Shown in pieces: positions 11,871-25,700 of a stretch of 64,000 nt of DNA. Source of the stretch: Siphonodentalium dalli (lineage: Eukaryota > Mollusca > Scaphopoda > Gadilida > Siphonodentaliidae); the NCBI GenBank assembly GCA_032622095.1, contig CP136062.1, forward strand, positions 136,254,960 to 136,318,959. Direction: 5' to 3'. How positions within the stretch are numbered: position 1 is the stretch's first letter; every line of letters starts with the position of its first letter. The notes below the pieces were generated by a model, which saw nothing but the letters and a program-made list of their open reading frames with translations, ran no database searches and was not told the origin of the DNA. The position numbers and the translations under genes were made by a program.

Positions 11871-13374
11871 GAACGTTTTTCATTCTGTCCCAGGACCCAT
11901 AATGTCAAACAATTCACAATCATCTATATTCCCATGTATTCCCTTTTCATTGCAGAACGATTACAATATTTTCAGTGCAAAGTTTTGTTTCTTTTTTGTT
12001 TGTCAAATTTTCTTCAATAAATTGCCCGGCTTCTAATTGGGCAAATCTTAAATTTTCTTCCTCGGGAATTATTAACAATGGAAAGCAGACGTCATTGTTG
12101 TTGATGTTGTTATTAAACAATGACATCAGTTCAAAACAATACTTTTTTTTTACCGAAAACAAACTGAAGATTCGTTCAGAAAATTTAGTAGCGCGAACTA
12201 AGGAAATAGACAAAAATATCGAAGCAATATTGTGATCAGCGGAGAAAGGAACATGATAAATCGCCACACCAAAAATGGGTAAAACATCACAAATAACATT
12301 AAGAATTTGCTTACGATCATTTATTATGCTCTAGTTGTCGATTACAAAGACATTTCGGACAAAATACACTTTGAACTTTTGCAGCTAGTCGGAGATGACT
12401 TTTCAAATTACCTCCCCGGAATAGTGGGCATGCTAAAAATAGATTTCTGGATTTTCCAAGCGATAGTGGGTGTGCTAAAATTAGGAGGCCCACTATGGCT
12501 TCGTGGACGACACTATTGATAATAGTGAATGTAAATCAACCAATAACAAGCCTGGATAAGGCTTAGATAGTCACGTGAGATAAAATATTGAATTATAGAG
12601 TATACTGTTATGATCTAAAGTAGTATAAACAGATGTACATAATAATAACCGGTAATAATACAAATTATTGGAATGTATGAGTCAAAATAGAAGGGTTAAT
12701 ATAACATCTAAACTCCAGAGCCTGTCACCACTATCAGTGTAAGCAGTTCTATTCATGTTGTTGCAAATTGCCATGTGAGATATCAAAATAATATGGTTAT
12801 TTATTTAATGGAAAAGGTTAAAAGACATGGAATGGGTAAAAGGGGTTAAATCACCTATCTCTGCCCTGTTTGATCCAATATAGTCCCATCATCCAAGAAC
12901 TTAGAGAGCTCCATTGGTCAAGTTAAATAAATTCACATGGCTGAGTTGTTGAAAGCAACCGATTATTGTGAGGGTAATCCTTTTTACTGGCAAGCCTATA
13001 CTTCGGTTAATAAGTGAATTACAATCTGTGTTTACTTTTTGGCTCTGCGTACATTAACAGTCAACCAGCTTTGCCATCATTTGTATGGGTTATGCCAGCC
13101 TGATGTGCTGTGCAGGTTTTCACCAGAGTATTCCCCACCTTCACATAGGGGTTACATTGTAAAAAAAAAAGAATATAGTATCTACCGCATGCTGATAATA
13201 AAATATTTCAAACCAGCCCAGATAGGTATGATAATCGGGGAAAGTAATCGAAAGTCTCTGGATCCCAGGATACTTTATAGATGAGACATCACAAATAAGT
13301 CAATAAGAGGAGAGAAAACATTATTTTTACCCAGACATGTATTAAAACCAAATGTAGGATACTATCTGTATAGA

Positions 13375-13848
13375 CAATTCAATTTGGAAAATGGTATCAT
13401 AAAACCAGATGTCTGTAATTCAAGGGATGAAAACATGGCTATTATTTCATGATAAAACAAATTTATTAAAAACTGATCAAACTCAACAGATAATAAAACA
13501 GAGTCATTCAAAATACTGACTGCTCTCTTGTACAGGGTCAACATAATTTGTTTCCAGAAAATCATGCAGATGTTTTGAGTTTCTGATATAACCTGGCTCA
13601 TCCTGATTTCATTTATAATAGTTGAATATGGGAATTGCATTTAGTGAATTCGATAAAAGAGGACTATTTAATCCAAAATATTTTTCACAAAAATGATTGA
13701 AAAACAGTGCTGCACTTGAATGATCGGTACCATGTTTGTCTTGTGACAAAATAACATGCCTCCATCCATGTGAATGTTTAGTCATGATTGCACTTGGAAA
13801 GGAAGTCAAGTAACATTCTATTGGTTCATTAAGTAACAATTGTGCCAT
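13375..13848 (-). pseudogene. unidentified decayed coding segment
   Basis: The frame from about 13863 reads INEMAQLLLNEPIECYL, then KHSHGWRHVILSQDKHGTDH and SSAALFFNHFCEKYFGLNSP. One TGA interrupts it at 13609-13611, then it goes on with NQDEPGYIRNSKHLHDFLET until another stop. The composition looks like real protein rather than chance, but I do not recognise the family. Could be an old processed copy or an exon of an unrecognised gene. Confidence 0.3.
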
Positions 13849-14099
13849 CTCATTAATGTTATTCAGAAAGACTTATCAAATAATACAAGAGGACCGCAAA
13901 GGTGGCTTTCCACTGAGGTTTACTAATTTTCTGATGTGTCTCAATTCAAAATTGAAAGATGTCTTAATCTGGCCTGTGATGACTGAACAAATCCTGTAGC
14001 ATGCAGATACCTTTCATCACATTGTTAAGACAGTAACTTGAAAACCTCTCCAAACTGAACCTTTGAACTGACCTTTTTGTTTCATTTAGAGGTGTTCAG

Positions 14100-14480
14100 T
14101 TTTTATGTGTACCCATACCATAGTATGGTACACATAGTGTCAACATCCGGATTGACCACTCATCGTTCATTCATCCGTCTGTCCATAGACACTTTACGCA
14201 TAACGCGATAAATTCTATCCGATCGGAACCAAATTTTTTATATCTGTTTCTCAGCCCAAAATACAGATCGAGTTAAAATATGGGTTTGATCCAAGTTTTT
14301 TTGTATGGAGTTATGGCCCTTCTTCGACTTAGAAATCACACATGCTGCAATAACTAAGAAAAAATATATCTGAAATCAAATTTGGTCTGCGAGTTTTCTC
14401 AGCCCATATTAATACAGATAGAATTTGAATATGGGTTTGATCAGATTTTTTAACAGAGTTATGGGCCTATTTAAAAAAAA
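14100..14480 (+). repeat. dispersed repeat with 'gataaattctatccgatcgg'
   Basis: Similar text, reversed, lies at 33440-33600 (gggatcaaacccatattt, gaacttgatctgtat). Intergenic. Confidence 0.65.
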
Positions 14481-15379
14481 AAAAAAATGTTCTAATCTTT
14501 GAAGATTAACATTGAATATTATGGATTTTAGATTCCAAGCTGAAAATAGCTAATGACAATCGCCAAGGTATGGGTTAAACATCTGCTGATCATGATCGGC
14601 CTCTCGTTTAGAAAATCATACTATCAATGACAAAACATGAAGGTGCCATTAGAAAGATGCACCGAGATGCAAATTAATTGATGTAACTTTCATAAACAGC
14701 ACAATAACAAAATATATTTATATGCAACCAAAGATGCAAATGTATAGATAAAAAGTATAAAGACCGATTTTATGAGACTAATTTTAATCTTGTCGGTGAT
14801 AATGATTTGCTGATTCAATGTTTTAAACTAAGCACTTTCCAATGGCTAAGATGATAGATCATTTTATAAATTTAAATTTTCTCTCAGAATTCAATGCTTT
14901 GTGCTAAGTCTGTGAAGGTTCAATCATTCTGGATGAAAATGTTTTGGTGAAAAAGTTGCCACTAGGGATATTTAATGAGACCCAGTGTTTATGTTGACAG
15001 TCCATCCATAGTTTATTAACTGATGTAAAAACAAACTACCAATGATGTAATCTAACTGTTTACTGAATGTGTGACTCAAATGGTGATATCTAATCGGGAA
15101 CCTTTTGCTAGACATTATGCTAGACAATTATGGTATGAAATCACTGGTCCGATGTGTGTTCCGTTTCTGGAGGTCAAAATGCAATTGTTTGGTCGCTAAA
15201 GGTCTTAAAATCCCATTCGTTCATTGTGGAGAGGGATTTGTTTAAGAGAGGTTTGTTGCTTATAAAAAATCATTCAGATACATAAGGTCATTCACATCCC
15301 ATCAAAGATGACGGAGATATAGTGAAGGGTGTATTTTACACTCTGAGGCCAATCATTTCAGAAAATGAAAGTTAATGAC

Positions 15380-16165
15380 ACTGCAGCTCAACTTGAGGAG
15401 TGTCCCAAAGGATTTAGTCACACAAAGAGTAAAATCCAAGATATGTTTCATCGGAAATTGTTCAAATTAATTAACTCCCATCTAGAGGTGATTCTAAACA
15501 TGCCTGTAAATTTTCAAAACAATTCTCCAATAATTGTGGGCTGCAGGGTGTGCTGATGGATTAAAATGTGAAATCCAAGACGGCTACTGGTGGACATGTT
15601 TTTTTTTTTATTGTCAGAAAATTATTTATAGCTCCCATCTAGAGACCACCCAGATATCCATAAGTTTGGTGACAATTTGATGAGGGATGTGGCCTGTAGG
15701 GTGTGACAAAGTATTTAGTCATGCAAAGAGTTAAAACAAAGATGGCTACCAGCAGCCATGTTTTTGATCGAAATTCAAAATAATTTGATGGCTCCCATCT
15801 AGTGGTCACCCTGAAGATCCACATGAAGTTTGGTTGACAATCGGATGAGGAATGTGGCTTGTAGAGTGTGCCAAAGGATATAGTCATGAAAAAATAAAAT
15901 CCAAGATAACCTATTTTTCATTGAAAATTCCTAAACATGCCTGTAAATTTTCAAATCATTTCTCCAATAAGATGTGGGCTGCAGGGTATGCCAATGGATT
16001 TAAATTGAAGTCCAAGATGGCTGCTGGCGGCCAAGTTTTTTTTTTACAAATTTCTGAAAAATATGATGGCTCCCATTTTGAGGCCACCCCGAATATCCAT
16101 ATGAAGTTTGGTGATGATCGGATGAGGAATGTGGCCTGTAGGGTGTGCCGAAGGATTTAAATCAA
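15380..16165 (+). repeat. family H tandem/dispersed repeat (CCAAGATGGC units)
   Basis: Diverged ~220-260-bp units, each with 'aaatccaagatggctgc-ggccatgttttt', 'gtggcctgtagggtgtgcc' and a 'cacatgaagtttggtgacaa' phrase. Short open frames here are by-products. It lies just past the SPIDR 3' end. Confidence 0.85.
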
Positions 16166-16584
16166 TGTACTAATTGATGTAATAACCCACAATATAACTT
16201 CCTTGGTTACAGATGGCGGACCACTATTACCCTACGCCTATGTTCATCCACTTATGTAGAAATCATGTAATATTTACAAGCTTTTATCTTACACAATATT
16301 CCCGGTTCTGACGATATTTTCACGCTCGCTCCCGGTTCCTTAAAACTGGGAATATATTAAACCCTAGATTAGATCAGATAATGTAAAAGAGGTGATATTA
16401 TTTTTTTTTATATTTTGATATCCAGGGTGGGTATGGGGAAGACATCCATGGAGGAGGGATGGGGCGGGTAATATCCTGTCACACCAGTTTACACTCAACA
16501 ACAGTGAGAGACATATACATATATATCCTGAATTGTGGTGTTTTGTGTAATTACATCAATTCTACTCTAATAGATATAAAATAT

Positions 16585-16707
16585 TCATGAAATATTTTGA
16601 ACTTCGTGGAGAAGAACTTCTGGATTTGGTTGATCAGATTTTCTTGCTTTGACCAAACACTTGATATCACAAAGCGGCTTCATCAGAATTGCTGATACAT
16701 CATGACC
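16585..16707 (-). CDS. SPIDR: SPIDR exon 20 (terminal)
   Basis: 40 codons plus TGA: GHDVSAILMKPLCDIKCLVK to LLHEVQNIS. Human has YEVKSVLGKEVGLLNCFVQS and GLEEIELL. Acceptor actttttcag. I saw no canonical AATAAA on this strand in the next few hundred bases. Confidence 0.92.
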   Translation of the reverse strand, partial: GHDVSAILMKPLCDIKCLVKARKSDQPNPEVLLHEVQNIS

Positions 16708-19700
16708 CTGAAAAAGTGTAAATTTGTGGAAGTGTGTAAAATTTGTATTATTTTGGTTTTTTGTTAATCAAGAATTAGATTTGTTATAAAGAAATGAACA
16801 CATGTAGACTTGGCAAATTACATGCTAATCAAACTATTTTATCCAATTTTAAATCTGGTTTAGCAACAAAGTAAGGCTTTTGTTTTTTATTTAAACAAAT
16901 ATATATTTTCAACTTGATTCAAAAGGAAATGAAAGTGTCAATGACACTAGCTCAACATGGATAGGGGGTAATGTCATACATTACAGTAAATAAAGCGATA
17001 AGTAATGCGGAAAGCTAAAATGCTTCAGTAATACTAGAGGTCAAATCGAAGAGCCATATGAAGTTTGGGATCAATTGGATTAAGATATTGGCTGTAGGGC
17101 ATGCCAAATATTTAGTCATGCAGAGAGTAAAATCTAAGATGGATGCCAGTGGCTATGTTTTCAAACAAATTTTTTTTCAACTTTGATAGCTCATCTGAAG
17201 GTCATCCTGAGATCTTTATGAAGTCGGATCAGTTGGATCGAAAATGTTGGCTATAGGGTGTGACGAATGATTTAGTCATGCAAAAAGTAAAATCTGAAAT
17301 GGCTGCCAGTGGCCATGTTTATGAATTATTTAAATTTGATAACTCCCATTTAGAAGTGATCCTAAACATGCCTGTAAATTTTCAAACATATTTCTCCAAA
17401 TGTGGTCTGCAGGGTATGTTGATGGTCTTAATTATGAAACTCAATGAATTTTGATAAAAATAGATATCGGAGAGAGATTATATGCCAAAACACTAGGTCT
17501 GTGATGTTGATGTTTTGGTAAAACTCAATTCTTAATGAAGTTCTATTATATCAGACAATTCAAATAATATTGATATAGCAGAGTATTAATATATACTAGA
17601 GTATTAATAATCAACAAAAATTACCTCAGCGTCTTCCGAGTCAGGTAACAATGCTTCAATTGTTGATTGTAAGAGCTGGAAAAATAGGAAAGGTAGATGT
17701 GTTTATCCATAAATTATAGGCCATATCAACAAAATAGTTCATTTCTCAGAGAATGCATAATCCCCAAAAACTGGGTCTCTGACATGTATGATCTGCCAAA
17801 AAAAAAAATATAAATACAACCATATCGCAAGCACAACCTCTTTAAAGGGGTACTGTACACTAAATCCGACCATTTATAGGACAATCTCCTTTTATACTCA
17901 ACAGAATAAATGCAACAAATGAATTAATTTCAGCCATGGATTAGTGCAAAATACACTCAAGTGCTCTATGAATGATGTAATGACATGGTAATTATAATGA
18001 AAATTAATTTATGACTCCAGTCATAAATTCATTTTCATTATAATTACCATGTTGTTTGTATTGTTCATAAAGCATGTGAGTGTATTTTGCACTCATCCAT
18101 GGCTCAAATTCATTCATTTGTTACATATATTCTGTTGAGTATAAAAGGAGATGATATCATAAGTTACTGGATTTATAGTACAGTCCCCCTTTAAGTTAAG
18201 CTTGATGGATGGTGGTCATTTAGACACCGAGGCTGAGATCAAATTTTACAGATAAAGTTTCCATGTCTTCATGTGTAATATATTGTATACATAATCAGAT
18301 TAACTTTACATACTGATAGAGGAGATATTTTTCCCCAGTTGAAGTTGGTGGTGTTCATCCATTAGTCACCTCGATTATGCATTTTATCTTCTGCAAATTA
18401 GGGGATATAAAAACTTCCCAGAAGTGAAAAAATAACTAAAAACAATGTTAATTTGAGACTATATATACTTCCCAGAAGATGAGGCCTAAGCAGAGTGAGG
18501 TCCCCAGAGGATAGAGTCACTAAATTCACCCTCTGTGGACCTCATTCTGCAAATGTCAGGCATACTAAATTTAGGCTTGATGCCCCTACCTTTATCCTGA
18601 CAGTCCAATTGGATGATATAGAATTGACTTTGACATAAACTTCCATTGTCATCTTCACTAATGGTGCACCGACTGGTCTCTTGCAGGACAAACACTGGAA
18701 AGTCCTGGAGATAAAATCAATGTTTTGTTTCACGGCAATCTCTCGCTTATATTTGTGGACCTCGTTAATGTTATTTATTTAGGTCATTGCCCACTGGAGG
18801 AATGTTACATTTAACTTCGGAGAAAAACACCCTGCATTCTAAGATTATTTGTTGAACTTAAAGTCTAAACATCTCTGCAAATGAATGAATCGGAATCAAG
18901 TTAACTATCCATCAGTTAGAATCTAGTTACTAAAGTGTAGGTTACTTAAATCCTTTCATGACGGGAGCTGTTAAATATCCTGTGCCAGTACATTTTCTTA
19001 TATATGCGAGTCTCCCATATGGAGTCTTGCATATACAGTAATGCTCTAAGTAATCGACTCTTTAACTAAAGCAGAATTATGGGTAACTTTTCAGAATTTA
19101 GTCGGAAATATGGCTTGTTGCCATTCATCGGAAAGCTCTCCCCGAGAGCTTTCCGATGAATGGCAACAAGCCATATTTCCGACTAAATCCTGAAAAGTTA
19201 CCCATAATTCTGCTGTTGTTAAAGAGTCAATTACTTAGGGCATTACTGTATAAGAGAATGCACTGCTTACAAGGTCAAGGTAAATATTGGTCAATGTATT
19301 CTCTTATATATGCGAGGTTTCCTACGAGAGACTCGCATATATAAAAGAATGCATTGGCACAGGTTTTTCGCAAAATTTCAGGAAGCTCAATGAATGGAAG
19401 AGTTAACCGTTGAGACTCACCCATCTTTCTCCTCTAATTTGTCGCTCTCACATGAGTCACAGGCTTCCCAAGAATATGAAGCACTCTCATCCACACTCCT
19501 GATTACTCCTGCAATGGCAACATGGTAATTTAACCCCTTCTCTATGGAATGGATTATCCCACTCAGTCATAAAAGTATACATTGGAAGGGCATATTATTC
19601 ATTTGAAAGGATGTTCAGGTAATGTAAGAAGATGACAGATTGGGAACAGATAATACATGTCTTTTTTTTAAATACGTTGAAATTTTCAGTAAAATATTTC

Positions 19701-22700
19701 AGTTTTGTATTACTTCTAAACACTACTTCACATGTTTGAGCTGAAATTTGCAGGAAAAAGCTGTTCATAAATAATAGTTTTTATTTTGTTTACTTGCCAC
19801 CAATTGTCATCACATAGGAAAGACTTTACCCCTTTCATGATCATAGCCAGCCATGTTGTTTCTGGACAAAAACACCCCAAGGGCAGTCAAAAATAAATGT
19901 CACCTACTGGTAACCTTTGGGAGATCTAATTTCCAAGTTTGCAAATTTAAAAGGATTTGCTTGATCACTATCCACGTTGATTGAAAGACTATTTAATGAC
20001 AATACCCTCCATTTCCTAATAACTGTGCTTGGAACATCGCTATGCCAAGCTAATCATGAGCCAATTGCCAGAACAAATCAGCTCAAGAGAGTGTGTTTAT
20101 GGGCAAAAGCTTTGTACTGATAGGATTAAGGAAAGCAAGAATTAACACCTTTATCTACACTACTGATCCCATCTACATACTAGTAATGAGAAACACCATA
20201 AAATGTGTTTATTATTCTTCTCATAAGCATAATATATCAGGTTTATGTTTATTTCATTAAAAAAAAAGAAGAAAAAAACGGCGCTGACCAAAATGTCCCC
20301 TGACGTGAAGGTGGTTTGAAGGATTTCTTGTTGATAAAGGGCAATACATCAAACATAAATCTGAATGAGTATCGAGCTGAAAATCAAGCAAAATCTGCAA
20401 AAATGGCAAGAACTCCGCCAAAATGGGTCCAACCAAACTCAGAATCGCAAGTTCCAATGATCGTTAATATCTGTGCCATGTTTTTAGAAAATTGACTGGA
20501 AAAGGATGTACGACTCTTTGTCGAAAAATGGCAATAACTCCGCCAAAATGACTCTGACTGAACACAAAATCGCAGGTGCACAGGTTCCCATGCTGGTCGA
20601 CATCTGTGCCAAGTTTTTAAAAAATTGACTGGAAAATGATGGAATACAGGCTCAGACAAAAATGCATTCAGGATATACGATTCTATGTCAAAAAATGATA
20701 ATAACCCTGCCAAAATGAGTCTGACTGAACTCAAAATTACAGGGGAGCAGGTTCCCATGCTGGTTGATATATGTGCCAAGTGTTAAACAAATTTACTAGA
20801 AAATGACAGATACAGGCTCAGACAAAGTTCCGGATGACGCATGAACAAGGGTCATTACTACAGTCCTCTGACAGAAAGGAAACATACAACCTGTACATAA
20901 AAGACCTACCTGATACTGAGACCAGGGAGTTGAGAGATGTATCTTCATTTATTTGAGACAGGTGTGTGTCACTTGTATAAACAAGATTGCTGGTTGCTGA
21001 TTCATAGTTATCAAATTCACACGAACATTCATGGGACAGATGGCACAGATTGCTGAGTCTGTCAGCTGTAAAACTACCTGAAAAAAAATTAATGGAAAAA
21101 TAAATGTTTCGCTCCTCACTCACTTCATACAAATGTCACTTACAGGCTAGGCTTGTGGCTAGAGGGTTTTCATTTGGGGGAGGTAGTTATCCTGCTGTAC
21201 AAACCTGAATTTCCAACTTCAGCCTCTCAATTTGAACCAGAAAAAATTTCAAACTGGGAAATTTCATTTTCACACTTTCGCTCGATTTATAGATGTCCCC
21301 AAATTACAATATTGTACTTCACAATTATCACATCTTCAAGAAGCAAGACAAACATCAGTACAGTTATTAATGTTTACTATCTAGGTGTACCTGATGAAAG
21401 AGAATTAGTGAATTAGTGAATTATAACATAATAAGACGGACATTTCAACTGTTTGTGTCCTCAGAATTAGGAAAAAATGGTGTCTCCAAAATAGTTAAAT
21501 GGAGCCTGTTAATTACCGAAATGTTTGTGTTGACTAAACTCACCTGTCTGGAATCTCATATCTTTGAATATGTACCATCTATTTGATATGTGAATGTGTT
21601 CATCGAGTAAGACACAGGCATCAACATGCACACATATAGAGCATGGCAGAGAGGACCCATGTTTCTGCAGTGATTTATCTGTGGTATAAATCTTTATATC
21701 ACCTTTGTCCTGAAGGAAGATATAACAAATGCTATAAAAATTCCTACATCTATCTAACAATTAAATTTAATGACATTTCTAAAAAAAAATCATGATCTTC
21801 ATAAATTTTTCAAGAACTCAAGCTGGTGAAATTCTAGTGCTGGGCGGTATTTTGGTACACCGATTATAATTTTTTCACAAGAACGGCAGGCACGAGGTTA
21901 GTGAGGACTACTTCCAATTTGACAAATATTCAAAAATGTATGTACCATAGGTATTTCGTATCATTTAATTACCTGCAGTTTATTTTTTAAATCTTCCTTG
22001 CTAAGCATGAAGGATAACCAATATTTCAGTGTCCGAGATATTTTTGACAGAGATTTGAGCAGTTTCTAGGTTTACTTAGTTACTAAAAGATTATAAGACC
22101 CTTTAACCCCTTCTTTATTAAATACTCATTGACGAGTAGTACCCTTTATATGAATTTTCAAATAATAAGTTCAACAAACGACCAAGGTAGTTTGTCAAAA
22201 TTATTTGAACATTTCACACTAAAGATTAGTAATCCTTTTTCACTTGTATTATCTGTCGTCTTCTTATCATAATCCCTCCAGATCAATAAAAGACAATTCC
22301 AATATATACTTTTAGAACTGAATGGGGATAATCCATTTGGTAAAGAAGGGGTTATTACTTACCGAGGAATAAAACAGTACCCTGCCGATGAAAGATGTTC
22401 TTCGAAGATCAGAATTCTGAAATGTTAATGGAATATGAAGGTTAGATAAAAATGTTAAAATTGTCCCAAACTATACCAGTACCAAAAATACAAATTTGAA
22501 AAGAATTCTAGTTTTTCCAAGACATTAACTCAACATATTAGGTCTAAAAAAATAATATAAATATATAAATGTTTTGCATCTTGTTATGATATGAATTGGG
22601 ACCAAAATAAAAAAATAAAATAAAAAAAAAAAAACATTTTTTTTTTTTTTTTTGGTCCAATTTTTTTTTTTTTGGCAATGGCAATAAAAAGTTTAGGGTC

Positions 22701-25700
22701 GGGGTTTAAAATAGGGTCGGTCGGGTTAGCGGAAACAAACGTATTTTTTTTTTAGGCCTTATTTCACATCCCTCCAAATATTTTTCTGCATGTTATCTGC
22801 AAATATTATGCAAATATTATAAGATCATCCCTATAAATCAAAAATAGGCCATTCCACTGTATATATTTGAGAATAGCAGAGGGTTAAAGGTTATGAGGTT
22901 ATATTAGGATTGTAGACTAAGATTTCCTTCAGTAGTGAATGAACGAACTAGTGAACCCGAAACAATTTAAACTGCGCTGGGAACCTGAACAACATCAATG
23001 TTCAGATAAGTTTTAATAATTTGATCATTAGCTGCCAATTCAAAAACAATTGGTTGTTGTTCATTTATCAACTAAAGATGCCCTTTCCGACTTGGCACCA
23101 AATTAGTCAAAATACTCTAAGTTAATTTAAGAGCATTGCTTGGGCATGGCAAAATACGCCTTTGTTAATTTCAACAAAGAGCCAAGGAGAATTGGTGGGC
23201 GGAACACAAATTCGAACTTGACCTGTATTTTGGGCTAGTAAACTTATCTAAAGTTATCATCCAGAACCAAAAGCGAAAGGACAGACGGATGGACAGATAA
23301 ACTAATAACGTAATACGTCCCATTTAAAAAAAAATGGGCATATAAAAATGAAAACTGAAATTGGACCCACCCATATTGTTCCCAGGATCAAAGTAGGCCT
23401 ACATACCAAATTTGAGTAGGATCGGTCGAGCAGTTTTCGAGCCTATAACACACACACACAAACACAGACAGAAGTTCCAAAATATCATATAGTCTATATG
23501 ATAATTTTTTATTGTCGGGGGGCATGGATGCATTTTATAGGAGACGACATTGGCTTTCTTTATAGTGTTATCAGCGGTGCAGCAGTGACAATATTTTCCT
23601 GCATGTCATGTTTGTCACCCATCATTTGTGATGTACAATCCCCGAGTAGCAATTAACTCTTGTTCGATTAAAGTGATGTGAAACATTATGGTAGGGTGAT
23701 CCAATAGAAATGGAAACTATTCTTAATCAAGGTTGTTCTTTTTACGAATACTAATCCAAATTGCCAACAAACACCGTCATTCTGATAAATTAATTAAATG
23801 CACAGACTCTCAATGGCGAAATCATTTGTGTTTTTGTTTGTCGCTGATTGTTGCATCCTGAATCCAGATGTAAATATTTACAATTGAACTTAGTTTTGAC
23901 GATGTTTTCTATTGAGTGGTATGGTCGATTTCTTTTAAATTTTCGGCGATGTTAATAGGATGCTGCATTCTCCAGGTTGGCATAAAGGCTGAATACTAAC
24001 TTATCAGTTTCACGAAATCAAACAAGTCCATACTATGTCTTTAAGTTTATGAGTTATATATCACAAAATAATTTATGCTATGCAAGTTGTAGAATTTGTC
24101 TTCATACATTTTGTTTATAACTGCATAAGCTTGAACAAAAAATATTTATTACTTAATTATCCTCCCATATGACATATTTGACCAAAGTATTTGACGATAG
24201 AGCTACTGAGTCAGTAGTAGTAGTAGTGCTGACCTCCAGTATGGTTGACAGTGAGCTGATGTTGGCTTTGCAATGAACCTTATCACAGGCAGACTCCTTC
24301 TCGGGCTTAACAGTAGAGATAGTCGCTCCCTTTAAGGATAATAAGTAGCAGAATTCTGGATGTTCAGAATATCTAACCTGGAATAAAAATAGACAGTCAA
24401 TTCTCTGCATTTAAAACTGTAATATAATTTACCTGGAAAAGGAAAATAGAATATATGGTAGATTTTTGGTACAGCTGCATGTTATACGTACTTGTCTCCG
24501 ATACATGCCGAGCGTTACCCTGTGAACATGCCTTGGACTATATAACACACAAGTCTCTGTGGCTGTGTGGTATTGACATCAGTCTTTGAGTCGCAAGGCA
24601 CAAAATTCTTTAAAATGTACATTGTCTCAAAACAAATGCTGCTTTGAAAATAAAATGTGTTGAAGGTAAGCAGGAATGGAAAAATATTGGTCATTTAGGT
24701 TCCAACTAATATCGTGAAATCAAGCTGACGCAAGCAAAAAAAAGGCTCAAGCATTTTTCATAATTCTGACCGGTAACTATTCAGAAAATATCTGCAAATG
24801 CAAAATTTGCATCATAATCTATCTCAACAATATTCCCTTTCTTTCTACCCAGTGAATCATCACAACTCCACATATTCTATTAACTTGTTATGCATCTGCT
24901 ACATTTATATTACCAAAAGCGCCTAATAAATAATTTGTCAAATTTATATTAATATTTCAAAGAGATCTCCAACCATAAAATACATTATCAGAGTAGAGTT
25001 ATGCCTGACAATTCTAGAGGAAGTCCAAGTCTGCTTGTACCAAAAACCAGCTAAGAGTAATCAAATATCACAATTGTGACAATAAAAGGGGTTTATTCCG
25101 TAGAAGACATGATATTTGTTCTGAAATCCACATCAGTTGTAAATTGAAAATCTGTAATTTAATGTGAAATAAAGACATTTCCGCAGTGTTTACATATTAT
25201 AAAAATTATGCAAACACCATTGACCTCATGAAGTGACATCGGCATATTCATGCGAAAATATTCTAGCAAATGTAAGGTAAACATAAACAAAACCAATTGG
25301 TCATAAATTGAATTAATTCTATCACTTATTCCCGGTAATTTGTAAATTAAAAAATGCATATATATCACGAGATGTTCCTTGTGAGAAATGTTTAACTAAT
25401 AAGTAATATAGGACCACTTACAGTTAAAATAAACATATAATAGTGTTGAGATGTTGTAATAAAATAACAGCGCACGTTGTCGGCGTCCTGTCTTATCCAT
25501 CATATAATTTCTCATTAGGCAATGGCACATGATTCTCATGCATCGCTTGCGATGTGAAAGCCACTTCGGTCATATGATAGAAGTAATAAGAGTATAAGAA
25601 ATATGACCTTCTGTTTATTCTGGCTTCTCTGAGTTCCTGATTGGACTTCTTCACTGTCCTGACTTTCATCTGGTATGGAACATGGCCTCCATGCTGAATC

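Larger units (their letters stand above)
12600..15360. other. intergenic stretch between PIGN and SPIDR
   Basis: Apart from the decayed coding segment at 13375-13848 and the repeat at 14100-14480, I see no gene, RNA or defined element here. Confidence 0.5.

Noticed and set aside
15365-16160. Open frames in the family H array (e.g. 15852-16160)
   Set aside because: They follow the repeat units, differ between copies and have no splice or codon support.
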